From Lineus longissimus (taxonomy: Eukaryota; Nemertea; Pilidiophora; Heteronemertea; Lineidae): a stretch of 64,000 nt of DNA. The notes beneath the pieces are model-generated. The model did not search any database and was not told the DNA's origin. It was given only the letters and a program-made list of their open reading frames with translations. This document shows, piece after piece, positions 14,101 through 25,080 of the stretch (position 1 is its first letter; each line of letters begins with the position of its first letter). A program made the translations under genes and the position numbers. The DNA lies in contig NC_088315.1 of NCBI RefSeq assembly GCF_910592395.1, positions 17,593,808-17,657,807 of the forward strand. Reading direction: 5' to 3'.

Positions 14101-17100
14101 AGTATTCCTTTGTGAAAATGGGGTTTGTAGCTTCGACATGGAACATTGCAAAGCGTGTTCAAGATTACAAAGACATTGCCACTTTCAATGCCTGCTAAAC
14201 ACTAAACAAAACAAGATCTCTTTTAGAAAGTGAGCGCTTTTAGCACGGACTCCACGTGCACTCTACATATACATTAATTGCATTTTTATTGCGATATACA
14301 TGTTTTATAATACTCATTATCATTATAAAAATTTCAAGGGGACAGTTTTCAAATTCTTGAGTTACATTCAGAGTGGTAAACTGACTGTAGCCGCCAGTCG
14401 TCATTTATACAACGCGTATTAGTAAAAGAACATCCGAGTAGAGGATGCTACAGATATGGATTCTGTCTGAGAACGCAATCATTATCCGTTGGTCATTATC
14501 AATGCATTTCTCATGACTTTTTGAAGTTCATTACGTTCAAGATGTAAAATGACGATCTCCCTTTTTTTCTGCTTCAGAGAGAGATCCCACACCGGATCCC
14601 ACACAAGCAGCGCAGTATGGCGCAGTTCAACCATCATGTTCTACCGTAAGTTCATTTCTATAGCACTCCACGATAATGACGTCACTGCAGCTGCTGCCCT
14701 CTATTTCCCCATCGCTGAATTACAGGCAATGTCGGACAAACATGCGGTTTCGTAATGGATTCAGGCTTTCTAACTAGGGCAGTTAGATTCAATCTGGCAC
14801 ATGTCCGAGTGTTGGAAATACTACATAATTGTTCTGAATATTTCTCTCTCTGACTCTATGGTATCATTCATGCTAAAAGCAATGCAGGGTCAAAGATAAT
14901 TGACTTTGAAATAAGCTCAAATGCGTAGAAATAAGTGTCGATGTCCGACTGTCACGTGACTAAAACGTCATCAATATCTTATTCAAATGACCTTGTGAGC
15001 TATAAATAGTAACTTCGCGGAATGCTTTTACGATTCGCTAAAAGTTTCCAAAATAATCAATTTGATAAAATGACTTGTATCTTTGTCGTTTTGCTTCTTT
15101 GATGTTGAGCATTCCCCTGCTCATAATTTTAAAGGGGTATCCGCCGTTCATAATTAGTAGTGGTCCAGGAAAATAGAAATGCAGTTATACACAATGCCAT
15201 AGTGCAGTTATTATGCATACAAATATGCTGAAACTTGGTATTCATAGTATTTGTATATCTGTCTACAAAACGGCATTGTTGAAACTTATAATCAATGTCG
15301 ATTTAAAAGACCTGAAATTTTCAAATTCAATTACAAGTTTCGAATATTTAACAGTAATGGCCTGTAAAACAGCTAAAATATTTATGTTGCAGGATATGTA
15401 CATCAATGTTTATTTTCCACCAAACATTCCAGCTGTTGTAACAGGAATAAAAGGTTGGTAACTGCTCACCCATTTTAGCAAAAACACACCACTTCCTGGA
15501 TTTTTGGTCAAACAGCGCGTTTTTGATAATAATTTATTACGAAAAATTGCCTTGGCATAGCCATCTTCCCCTAGTAGAAAGCATTAACGTGCATGATTTG
15601 TTCTCCATCCTGGGGAAAACCCAGGATGTTATGCACGGATGAACCAGTGTGACTTTCAAGGAAGTAAAATTCCTGGCTCTTTACAACAATGGGTGAAATA
15701 TTCGAGTACCTGACTGATGAGCTTAAAGCCATGGTCCCTTGCACCTGAGTGTCTGCTCCAGGACAATTGAAAGATCCCACAGCCATAGCCTATAGTGGAC
15801 TCTATATCTCTGGCAAAAGTCCAATAGGGTTTCAACGCTGGTAATGATAATGATGATGATGATGATGATACACCCATATCCATGTGAGTGATGGGACCAG
15901 TTTGAAAACACTGGCCCCTTCAGCTGAGTAATAAAACAAACAAGGGATTTGAAATCCTATCCAATTTTATTGTAAACTTTCCTTGTGATTTTTCAAGCAA
16001 CCCCGGATTCATCGTATGAAGAAAAAAAACCACCAGACCAGATGAAGCAATCAGATGGATTCTCAAGTCTCAATTCAGAAGCGCTGGCTGGGTTGACACC
16101 TGAGCAACTGGCAAATTATGCCGACGAATTGATGGATATATCGCTAGAAAATGATGTGAAGATTGGTACAGTATTTCAGGAACCTAGGAATATTAATAAA
16201 GCAAATTTCTGCTAACACCAGAATATTCACTTTTGATGGACACACTTGAAATCGTTTTAGGTTGATTTTAGATTAAAGTGTTTTTCAGATAGACCTGGCC
16301 AAAGGTACCTTTTGTTACTAAACTTTAATGATATGATCTGTGATCTCAAATAGTTATGTTGCTCAGCCCTGGGCAGCCGGTGTTATAGTTGAATGGCTTT
16401 AGTGGACACCGTGAAAGAGCCGTATTTGTGTTGTGCAACACCACTATTTTTTGGTAAATGTGATCTGGTCACATTCCTAAGTTCAACTTGGTACCTTTGT
16501 CCGGAACAATATGAGAAACACTTTGTCCTTCCTTTCCTTTCCTTTTTTTACCAGACCACTACTGTTTTGAAATATTTATCACCATGGTCATTCATGCAAT
16601 ATACGGTTTGCATTCTTGTGTACATTCGCTGAAATCCCGGCACGCCATGATGATGTTGGAAAGACTAACTATATCAAGCCAGAGTCCCTTTGTTAATAGC
16701 AATGATATTTCCAATGTACATAACTCTTTCAGAGTGTGATGAAAGCCAGGAGATGCCAGACTCGCTGTCACTACTGAGCTTGAGGTCCGAGCCAAAAGGT
16801 AGGAAATAAAGAGCAGAAACATTATGGAATCGGCAAACTGGCATTTCAATCAACGGAATCTGTATCAAAGCGAAGCTGTCTTCAATTTAAATCAAATATT
16901 CAATAAAATATTCGAATATTCTATACACAATACACAATCAGTTGAATACACACTGGACCTAGTCGAATGAGCCATCGACGTATATTGGCTGAGACAATCG
17001 GATTTACGCCATATATACGTCGATGCAAGGAGCTTCTTTGAAGTATTTTTTTCTTTTATGGTATTAAGTTTAATAAGACTACACTGGACCTTATATTATG

Positions 17101-20100
17101 TGGTCAAATATTCGACCACATATGTAAGGGCCTACTCAAATGAAAGCATTTAACAAACTACATGTAAATGTTTATTCAACAGAACGATTGTTCAACTGAA
17201 TCTGTGTTCAACTGAAAGTGTATTCAACTGAATGAGTATTCAGCATGATATGTATTCAACTTATAGTATACCTTCAAATTGTGTATTCATGTAAATGTTT
17301 ATTCAACCAAATGTGTATTCGTGTAAATGTTTATTCAACCAAATGTATATTCAACCAATTTGAATTCAACCAAATGTGCATTCAACCAAATTTGTATTCA
17401 ACCAAACTAGTATTCAACTGAATCTGTATTCAGCTGAAAGTATTCAGCTGTCTGCTTTTAACAAAATATGTATTGGTATTCAAAACACTTTTCTCAATTT
17501 GTCTTCCAGTTCACGATATGTGCTTTTGGTTAAGATACAAGAGCACAGTCATCAGAAAATGTATCCTTACGAACCAAAAGGGATGCCAAATCTACAACCC
17601 TGGCTCGGCAAATATTCCCGCACTTGCACCTGAGGTAATTACATAACTACTAAATATTTTCTAAATTCGATGGTCTGAGTTGAAGATGAACAGTTAGCAC
17701 AGTATCCGTAGTTGTATCTTTCCATTCGCTCCTGCCTTTCAATAGATCATAAAATCATTATAGCCTCCTTCCATTTCTTTAAAATAGATATATGTATACG
17801 ATCTTTCTCAGCATTTATTTAATCCTAATATATCACTGTCTTCTAAACCAGGAGCAATTTGCAGGGGAGTTAAAAAAGATAGAGCATTAATTAACCCTGG
17901 CTATATCTGACACGATTGTATAGTACCCCCAGGTATATGGCACGGCTTAACCCGCCGGCCATCAGGGAATTCCTTTACGGCCCAGTGGTTGGCGCGTTGG
18001 CCCCAGAGTGGAAGTTAAGCAACGTTGAGCGCGGTCAACCTTCGGATCAGTGACCGGCGCGTACAATACATCTGGCAGACCTTCCCACGCGATGCGAGCT
18101 CTGGATTTGTAGTTCGGTACTGAGACGCATGAAGCGCTAAGTAGGATCGCGGACGATCCATCTCTGTCTGAAGGGGGGAATGATGTATAGTACCCCCAGG
18201 TATATGGCACGGCTTAACCCGCCGGCCATGAGGGAATTCCTTTATGGCCCAGTGGTTGGCGCGTTGGCCCCAGAGTGGAAGTTAAGCAACGTTGAGCGCG
18301 GTCAACCTTTGGATCGGTGACCGGCGCGTATAATACAACGATCAACTGGGAAGAACCATTTCTGAATATCAATGAAGAAAGCGAGTTTTTATAAGCTTGC
18401 AAATGCCATTCGTCAAAATGTCCAAGTTAAATTGACAATAGGTTAGCGACATTAAGTTGTATGTTGGTCATAGTGATGTCTGGTGTAGAAATTTGAAATG
18501 TCCCAGGAGAGCATGTCAGGGAACAAAGGATTCTATTATGGGCTATGATCAATGAGCTATTGACAGTCATGGCCTATATAACCATACCATATGGCCACTT
18601 TTTCCAGGGGGACATTTTCTACATCTACACCACCCTGGGCCTTGTGTTGTTTCTATGGCAATTAAAAAAGCAATCTAAGAACAGTAAAACTAGAGAATAT
18701 TCATGTAATATGGGATAGAGATTTGCCCCAAAGCATTGATGCATTTTAGGATCTTTGACCTTGTAATTTGTGACTTCAGTATGAGATGAACGGCCAACAT
18801 ATTGGCCTCCCCCTTCCAAAGGGATACCTCCCAGGCAACGACGACCAACTCCACTGTGAGGACATCGCAAATATTCTGGAATACATGGACAATGGAACAC
18901 AGATTTTTACAGATAAACAGGGGGATATTTATGCCAGGCGTCTGTCAAGGTAAATGAATGAAATATCGATCCTATTAGGGAAAATGTTTGTCCTTTTTCA
19001 CCATGCACAATCAACATATCACCATGGTTAACTGACAGCATTCACCATGTCCACCAAAGCTATAGAGAGGTAAGTTCGGAATTCAGCATGGTTGACGTCA
19101 TCCTGCGATCAGATTTTTGATTCTCCCACCTCTTAGTTTGAAATATCGCGAGGCGGAGTACAGTGAAAATCACTAGTTATGTCAGGATGGGTAAACGTTG
19201 AATTCACCATGGTAAAAAATATCATTTACCATGGTCAATGCAGCATTTAATTGTCTCGTGAAACGGTCCACCAGATATCTAGCCACAAGAAGAAATTATT
19301 GAATTACATTATGTAACTGATATATTCTATGTGTGTTTATTTGCTTCCCTGACAAGAAAAAAATGTATGTTGACATATTTTTAAATGAATTTGAAATTCT
19401 GAAAGCTAAGTTATAACATGAAGTCAATTGTCCTAACATGAAATATGCTTATTACTATATTACACAATTTCGTCCACTCTTTTTGGAAAGTTTTGTTGAT
19501 GTTCTTTGAGTGTTCTATCCTAAAAGGCATACCCTGTCCGGTGAAAGTAGGCCAGAGCCCTCCATTAAACACTGTGTACATTTAGTGTACATTGTTGTTC
19601 ATAAGTTTTGGTTAAAAAAGTACACCTAGGACCAATCAATCCGCACAACATTTTTTATTTGTCAAGAAGAACCCTTTGCTAATATCATAATAAAGTTTCA
19701 CAACATTCCAATACCGATCACCTGAGAAAAAATGATTTCCGTACAGCATATCAATCAAATCGTCACTGGCGCATTGATATGGCCCGATCAAAATACAAGG
19801 TCTAAACTGACAAACTAAACCACATTTCTTAAATATATTATCAAAAAGCATAGTTCTGTGATGGCCTGACTCAGTAGATTTAGAATCAACCACAGACTGA
19901 GAATTAATTCCGTGCCACACCTCAGGTCGTGGATGAATACATGTCTCTGCCCAGTAATTCGAATTGCAATTTGTTTTTTGTCTTACCCTCATAGTAATAG
20001 TACGTACTGAGCTTATTGTAATAGTACAGACTTTATAACAACTCCAGTTCAAAATCGTACGTCAGCTCCGAACAAACTCCTCACTTTATACTTCAAGGTG

Positions 20101-21154
20101 TAAAATCTACTGTGCCAATGCTTCAATGAATGCAGCGGAGCCGTACAAATTACCACGCTACCAAAAGATCAAGGTGTTTGACTTCGCCGCCTTCCAGCAA
20201 CAACTTCTGAAGGCCAAGACAGAAGGTGGAAAAGTCCCCAGTGTCACCGTCGTGTTTTCATTGGGGCAAAAGTGGTCGTGGACAAAGTCTATCAATAAGA
20301 TGTGCATATCTGCAGCAGTTGCAAGTGCAAAATGTTGGTATGATTTGCGAAAGGTAGGTATCGTCTGATGGCGAACTGCTTTAGTTTTTGGCAAACAGGT
20401 CAAAACTGCAGGATCATTGAAACTTGCGCTGGTGATGCGCAGGTTGAAACGGATACACTTTTAATTAGTGGTGGTTATGGAACATAGAAATGCAGTCCTA
20501 CCCAAAATATATAAGCTGGCTTGCCTTTTGGTTGTTTTAAATGCCCTAGTGCAGTAATTATATGCATACAAATTCATGCAGACAAACATATATGCTACCG
20601 AGCCTTAATGAGCAAGAATAAGAATACTGCATGCAGGGCCATTGACAGCAAGTACCAATAGCATTCCGCGATAATGAGGTCACTGCAGCTGCTGCCCTCT
20701 ATTTCCCCATCGCTGAATTACAGGCAATGTCGGACAAACATGCGGTTTCGTAATGGATTCAGGCTTTCTAACTAGGGCAGTTAGATTCAATCTGGCACAT
20801 GTTCGAGTGTTGGAAATACTACATAATTGTTCTGAATATTTCTCTCTCTGACTCTATGGTATCATTCATGCTAAAAACAATGCAGGGTCAAAGATAATTG
20901 ACTTTGAAATAAGCTCAAATGCGTAGAAATAAGTGTCGATGTCCGACTGTCACGTGACTAAAACGTCATCAATATCTTATTCAAATGACCTTGTGAGCTA
21001 TAAATAGTAACGTCGCGGAATGCTATTTGTAACATGTATACTACGAAATATTACTTTGTTTCAGTTCATGTCATCAAGACGGCGTTATCCGGGTAGAGCT
21101 GTAGAGGAGACTGCCATTGAAGTCAGTCTGGAGAATATGAACCTGGGGGACTAA
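10955..21154 (+). CDS. interferon regulatory factor (IRF) family transcription factor, multi-exon
   Basis: An IRF has an N-terminal tryptophan-repeat DNA-binding domain and a C-terminal IRF-association domain (IAD); it acts as a nuclear factor in immune and stress transcription. Exons: 10955-11128, 13702-13876, a possible exon ending 14645, 15998-16165, 16733-16798, 17510-17634, 18780-18949, 20098-20353, 21065-21154 (stop TAA). All borders have AG/GT and the reading phases join (0,1,1,1,0,2,0). The DNA-binding domain shows the spaced Trp pattern (RDWLEDLL, MRWTDME, VWRNG, RAWTEED, EWAIHKG) and TWKSRLRCALNR. The IAD shows LRYKSTVIRK, GCQIYNP, ILEYMDNG, IYARRLS, KVFDFAAF and VFSLGQKWSW. I cannot say which IRF subgroup it belongs to. 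Confidence 0.9.
11270..11431. repeat. dispersed 'AGAGAGGTGTCC' repeat in IRF intron 1 (copy 1)
   Basis: This segment has GTAGAACCTCTCTATTA at one end and GAGGTTCCACTCTA at the other, with internal AGAGAGGTGTCC repeats. A diverged copy at 13937-14100 starts AAACCTCTTTATTCAGGAC and ends GAGAGGTGTCCGCTAAGGGG. It is a MITE-like family with inverted ends. Confidence 0.5.
11925..12162. mobile_element. foldback element in IRF intron 1
   Basis: Arms of roughly 105-110 bp (about 11925-12028 and 12049-12162) are near-perfect reverse complements around a ~20-bp loop. The overlapping long open frames on both strands come from this symmetry and are not genes. Confidence 0.75.
12327..12890. mobile_element. 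foldback MITE plus a second half-copy
   Basis: CTGGATCCACTCGCCAATAAG at about 12330 is mirrored by CTTATTGGTGAGTGGATCCAG near 12560. A third related arm in the left orientation begins at about 12750. The internal CCCGACAATACCCGATTT tract is shared. Non-coding, within IRF intron 1. Confidence 0.65.
13702..13876 (+). CDS. IRF exon 2: rest of DNA-binding domain
   Basis: A TTTTTCAG acceptor precedes GAATGGGCA (EWA). The exon encodes HKGHYKPNPDGTWPEPDYP and then TWKSRLRCALNRCSDFQEI, matching the DNA-recognition helix region of IRFs. The donor is GTGAGT at 13877, phase 1. Confidence 0.9.
14578..14645 (+). CDS. IRF exon 3 candidate (linker), alternative acceptors
   Basis: A pyrimidine tract and GCTTCAG acceptor lead into an open segment ending before GTAAGTTC. 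With the acceptor at 14577 the exon is 68 nt and enters a proline/glutamine-rich frame, but it leaves phase 0, which does not fit the next exon. With the acceptor two bases later (14579) it is 66 nt, phase 1 to 1, and fits. It could also be skipped without a frame change. Whether it is used is undecided from sequence alone. Confidence 0.45.
14662..15026. mobile_element. 365-bp MITE (copy 1), IRF intron
   Basis: Ends AGCACTCCACGA / TCGCGGAATGCT are imperfect inverted repeats. The same 365-bp unit recurs almost identically at 20660-21024 in another intron of this gene. The unit contains TGACGTCA-like, CACGTG and CTATAAATAG strings near its right end, which could act as promoter elements. No open frame is conserved. 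Confidence 0.75.
15840..15880. repeat. TGA trinucleotide tract
   Basis: A short (ATGATGATG)n microsatellite lies in IRF intron sequence just before exon 4. Confidence 0.7.
15998..16165 (+). CDS. IRF exon 4 (linker)
   Basis: The acceptor TTTTTCAAG is followed by an open segment rich in Ser, Glu, Asp and Lys, including GLTPEQLANYADELMDISLE, a likely helical linker between the DNA-binding domain and the IAD. The donor is the GTACAG at 16166, which is weak. Phase is 1 in and 1 out, matching the neighbours. Confidence 0.65.
16733..16798 (+). CDS. IRF exon 5 (linker)
   Basis: CTCTTTCAG acceptor, 66 nt of open frame (CDESQEMPDSLSLLSL...) and a GTAGGAA donor, phase 1 to 1. The acidic serine-rich linker has no domain of its own. 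Confidence 0.7.
17170..17460. repeat. degenerate ~20-bp 'TATTCAACCAAATG' tandem repeat
   Basis: TATTCAAC(C/T)(A/G)AA(T/A)GTG-like units repeat about 14 times with drift, immediately before IRF exon 6. The short open frame across it is a by-product of the repeat. Confidence 0.65.
17510..17634 (+). CDS. IRF exon 6: start of IAD
   Basis: A TGTCTTCCAG acceptor precedes a segment encoding MCFWLRYKSTVIRKCIL and QKGCQIYNPG. This matches the IAD opening strands (L-x-x-x-Y-x-G/S-x-x-V ... GC-x-L/I). The donor is GTAATT, phase 0. Confidence 0.85.
17921..18070 (+). repeat. SINE-like repeat with 5S rRNA-like segment (copy 1)
   Basis: The stretch GGAAGTTAAGCAACGTTGAG and then CTTCGGATCAGTGACC (about 18010-18055) resembles the 3' half of 5S rRNA, including the A-box (AAGCTAAGCAG) and C-box (TTGGATGGGTGACC) promoter regions. 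A near-identical second copy is at 18188-18336, with the same upstream TAGTACCCCCAGGTATATGG. A 5S-derived SINE is inferred; a decayed 5S pseudogene embedded in another repeat is possible. Confidence 0.5.
18188..18336 (+). repeat. SINE-like repeat with 5S rRNA-like segment (copy 2)
   Basis: Almost identical to 17921-18070, differing by a handful of substitutions. Offset between copies is about 267 bp, so the pair may be a local tandem duplication rather than two insertions. Confidence 0.5.
18481..18633. mobile_element. MITE-like repeat with GGTGTAGAA ends (copy 2)
   Basis: Same family as 6570-6737. It starts GGTGTAGAAATTTGAAATG and ends CTACATCTACACC, giving inverted ends. It lies in the intron before IRF exon 7. 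Confidence 0.6.
18780..18949 (+). CDS. IRF exon 7: IAD middle
   Basis: A TGACTTCAG acceptor starts YEMNGQHIGLPLPKGYLPG. The exon then encodes DIANILEYMDNG and DIYARRLS, the IAD helix plus the I-(Y/W)-A-x-R-L strand. The donor GTAAATG leaves phase 2. Confidence 0.85.
20098..20353 (+). CDS. IRF exon 8: IAD C-terminal half
   Basis: The CTTCAAG acceptor at 20097 joins in phase 2 to CKIYCANAS, aligning with the conserved C-K-(I/V)-(Y/F)-W stretch. It continues to KVFDFAAFQQQLL and then VTVVFSLGQKWSW (the FGEEWPD-like strand). The donor is GTAGGTATC. Confidence 0.9.
20660..21024. mobile_element. 365-bp MITE (copy 2), IRF intron
   Basis: Near-identical to 14662-15026 with matching ends (AGCATTCCGCGA / TCGCGGAATGCT), which here form a cleaner inverted repeat. 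It ends 41 bp before the terminal IRF exon. Confidence 0.75.
21065..21154 (+). CDS. IRF terminal exon
   Basis: TTGTTTCAG acceptor, then 29 codons (FMSSRRRYPGR ... NMNLGD) and TAA at 21152-21154. Phase 0 matches exon 8. The short basic then acidic tail has no recognised motif. Confidence 0.75.
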   Translation, partial: FMSSRRRYPGRAVEETAIEVSLENMNLGD

Positions 21155-23300
21155 AGAATTAGGTCTCATCCATCCAAAATGATTTTAAGGAAAACAGACA
21201 ACCTCTAGGACACGAAGCGAATACTACCAACTCAAGAACTTTTCAAACCAGGCTTCTTCACATTGCACCTATTCCATATTCCAGACTCAGTTCCTCAAAC
21301 GTTTACAACGCAGTGACTCCAATCTGGGCATTGATTTCAGGCTGGGTTAAAATAGAATTACACATTATAATGAAATGGCCAGGGCCACTGTGCTCACCTC
21401 CCTCACAGACATGTTATTGTTTTCGATTTAAGCCACTTGGTGGCCAAAACCAGGAATCAAACCAGACCGAAATTTAGTCTACAAGCTTTTATAACATAGG
21501 GCTACACATGTACCAAATTCAAGTCCATAGCTCCAGTAGTTACCAAACGTGCGACCGTCAACCAATTTACGCTATTTGACCTCTGTGACCTTGAAAAGAA
21601 GGTCAAATCAAAAACTCGTGTGACATGATATGTATCGTCATTACATGTACCTACGATGAATATTTGGTGATGATCGAGCCCTTCGTAAGGGAAATATAGC
21701 ACATTTTCTGTTTTCGATTTTAGCCACCTGGTGGCATTATGAAGAATCAAACCGACTGAATTTTGGTCTCCCAGGTGTCAATACATAGGGTTTCAAGTCG
21801 ATAGCTCCAGCAGTTACAAAACGTGCTTTGAAAAAAAGTTAATTATAATTTTGATTTTGAATAACACTCATCAAATCAATCATAGAACTTTGGCCACATG
21901 AATAAAAGATGTTTTGAGGCAATCAGTTTTACTTTTTGTTTCCAGTTTGTTTTATCTCGTTACCTGCATTAGTTTTGAGCAAAAGATATTTTTAAGTATC
22001 TGTTGCTCAAAACTAATGCAATTTAACGGCACTTCTGCTTTTTAACAGGTTTGGGTGTCGTTGGTCATCGATCAAACTCTCAGATCGCAGTTATAATCCA
22101 CCCATTGATTGATTTGATGTTCTGAGTGTGGTGCAACCAGAGTCTTTCAAATAATTTATTTGAAAGACTCTGGTGTAACATAGAAGTAAGGCCTACGCCG
22201 TTCGTTAAATATTTGACATTTGAAAATGAATTTGAAAATTTCAAATTGTGCGGTTGTGTAGACACATATACAAATACTTTAGATACACATTTTCAGCTAA
22301 TTCGTATGCCTGATATAAACTGCACTACTGACGCCATTGTGTTTAACAATATTTCTTTTTTCCTCGACCACCAGTAAGAACGAACAGCGTACCCCTTTAA
22401 AACTCATTGACCGTCTTTGAAATCCCACAATATCCCCGCCTATGGACTTAAAAGAAACACGAGTTGAAATTCAGGACGGCTATTGATCGTTTTAACGGTA
22501 CACAACTAACTGGTTCAGTCAAACTCGCCCCAGTGCCGAAATTAAAAAATTTCAGACACTTGAATTGATCAATTGCCTCCATCTTGGATGTCAGCATCCT
22601 GAGATTCAGGGTTGTCACAATCGTATGTCATAAACTGTGTCGCCAGTTCAGATTGTAAATCTTATTCAAGTCGAATTAATGCCACTTTCTCCCATAAAAC
22701 GTTTTCTTTTATTGATAAATAACAAAATATGATCTTTATAAATAAAATTTGACACTTAGTAGTGGATTTTAAGATGATTGTACGGAGAACTACAAACGCA
22801 GCGTAGGGCATCGCTGGCTTTGTGTTGTTGCGATAGCCTCACAGCAATAAGAACGATTCTTTCCTGGTCTACATCCGCGTTGCTGCTTTTCAAGATGGTG
22901 GAAACTTACTAGTTCTAGAGGCGTTGTAAGAAACGAAATCTGCGCCTCTAGTGTCAAGATTGTGATTCAGTATGTGCAAACTGTCTGAATTCACCTGTGA
23001 TCACACTCCGGATGCAGAGGATTGGACTCCATCCAGGGTTAGGGTCAGGGCAAGCCTTTTTTTAAATCATGTGAGAAACCAAGCCAAAACAACTGGGACA
23101 CAGAAACCTATTTATTGCCTAGTACCAGTTTCATTACACCCCGGATGCAGAGGATTGGACTCCATCCAGATCCTACTTGTAGGGAAGGTTTGGGGTAAGG
23201 GTCAGGGCAAATAATCATGTCAGAAACCAAGCCAAACAACTGGAACACAGAACCTTTTTATGGCCTCATACCAGTTTCATTACGGCAACAATCATTGGTT
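21155..23300. other. intergenic, repeats only
   Basis: 21490-21810 carries an inverted, diverged relative of the 302-bp satellite at 57.4-59.7 kb (AGCTCCAGTAGTTACCAAACG; TGACCTCTGTGACCTTG). 22185-22400 is a member of the GCCGTTCGTTAA repeat family, next to a short palindrome (GAGTCTTTCAAATAATTTATTTGAAAGACTC). A direct repeat (GGATGCAGAGGATTGGACTC) occurs near 23015 and 23145. No gene is supported. Confidence 0.55.
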
Positions 23301-23309
23301 CAGAACCAA

Positions 23310-25080
23310 GCCCCTAATTTCCCTGCTACTTGAGGCTATCTTCAGGACGACAAATGCACTGCCGCGATAGTCCAGCCTCATATTTAGTTTGTATGGGACA
23401 ACACCCAATACGACTCATGATAATCCAAGCCATTGATTGGCTTCACCAGGTTTTGCAGTAGTTTCACGTTCTCCAAAAATCATATGTCTAGACAAGATTT
23501 ATACAACACGATCTGTGAACACAAGTAAAAAGGCATACAATACTTTAAAACCAAAGGAAAATTTTCAAAGCAACGAATCTACCTACTTTCACTTTACACC
23601 CATCATTACATGTATAAGCTCATTACATGTGTACAGTTGGAGCTGCCGGCTAGATGCGTCCTGGAAAAAAAAACGTTCTTGTGCATTTTTTATTGCAGTT
23701 CAGTGTTTTTTCAATTATCCAGTATTGAGAAATGGCGGTTCTGCTTGAAGCCAATTTTCTATGACAAACCTACATATCTCATGCCTGAGTTGTCCCCGTT
23801 ATGATATGCCGTGGCCTCAGTGAACTATTCAACCATCTGGCTCTCAGACGGGCTTGTGGTATTCGACTCGATGACTCGACGATGCGATGACTCGATGACG
23901 CGATCCGGTTGGAATCTTTTTAAAGAATATCACTGCTTGGACTGTAATTTATACATAGAATCATAAGTGGAGGAAAATAAAAAAGAACCGATCATTACCA
24001 ACCCCTTTCCAGCTGTTTTCACCGTATCTAATCCGACCATTTTTCGTTTCCTACAAGTTCGCATTTTTGATAAAACCATGCGCCATGTTGCTATGCAAGC
24101 CACTGGTATCTTACCGTCAATACAGCTAATACACCTAAATATAGCTGGTTCAGATCAACCTCCTACCCAGGATCTTTACGAGCAGAAATTCCAATGTTAA
24201 AATGACACGCGAGTTCCTGGAGACAAGGTTGGCTCTGGATATCCGTTCAGCACGGCAATATTAAATGTCCTATACACCTTTCCAGAAATGGGGCGCTGAG
24301 TGTCCGAAATAGTGATGTAATAAGGGGAAACTAGGCCTGTGGTGGAGGGACAAAGGAGATAGTCATGGTTGACCAACACACTTGAATGCCTTTAATGACG
24401 GACAAGGGGGAAAAAGTTAGTTCCAATGCAAGCCACCAATTTCGGAAAGCATGTATAGGGGCTGATGTATTGGGGGGGGGGGGGGGGGGGCAGATGACAA
24501 GGGACAGAAGAGGGACTGAGTGACTGAGTCTAAAAAACTGCACATATGCGAAATTCCGATTCTTGACAGACTACCACATGACATCTGACATTGACCACTA
24601 GAAGCTTGTTTGTCAATTAAATCTCCGGTCATTTTGCATGCTATGAAACTTCCACGAGTCCTTTAAATATCAAAATCAATCGCGGGGACCAATCTTCAGT
24701 GGCCATGGCTGGGGGGGGGGGGGGGACATCCTTCCACATACCGTAGCTTGGTATGGGAAGGCCGAGCTAAAACCTCTGCTGTTGCAGCGGTAGCCCGGAG
24801 ACCAGGATCATGGGATTCCGTATTTTAGCAAAATCCATAGCAACGATCGCGTCATCGAGCCATCGCGTCGTCGAGTCATCGAGTCGAATACCACAAGCCC
24901 TCAGACGTCCCACAAAGCATCGCGTCGTGTTGCAACTCGGGAATCCCAGCTTGTCGTCAGGCCATAAACGTTCCTGCTTTTCTACTTTCTAGGGGTGTTC
25001 GACCCTCCTAATATCTTTTTGGTTCAAAACCAGATTCGATAATCATCGTATGAGTCCATAGCATTGTTCACACAGAAGAA
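23310..25080. repeat. segmental duplication copy A
   Basis: Sequence here is paralogous to 56600-57310 and 59800-59900. Shared strings include AACTATTCAACCA(T/C)CTGGCTC, GGGAATCCCAGCTT, TTTTTGGTTCAAAACCAGATTC and AGCATTGTTCACACAGAAG. The duplication extends to the H...NC domain genes at 25887 and 62348. Copy A carries the hAT-like insertion at 23851; copy B carries the 302-bp satellite. Confidence 0.75.
23851..24899. mobile_element. non-autonomous hAT-like element, 8-bp TSD
   Basis: It begins GGCTTGTGGTATTCGACTCG and ends with the exact reverse complement. The TIRs extend about 55 bp with few mismatches and are built of ACTCGATG-type subrepeats. CTCAGACG flanks both sides (23843-23850, 24900-24907). 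The paralogous site near 57206 has a single ...ACAGACG followed by the same downstream sequence, so it is an empty site. An 8-bp TSD fits hAT. No transposase is encoded in its 1049 bp. Confidence 0.8.

Noticed and set aside
17851-17893. Possible extra IRF exon after AAACCAG at ~17855
   Set aside because: Frame stops after 12 codons with no donor site; exon 6 joins exon 7 directly in phase 0.
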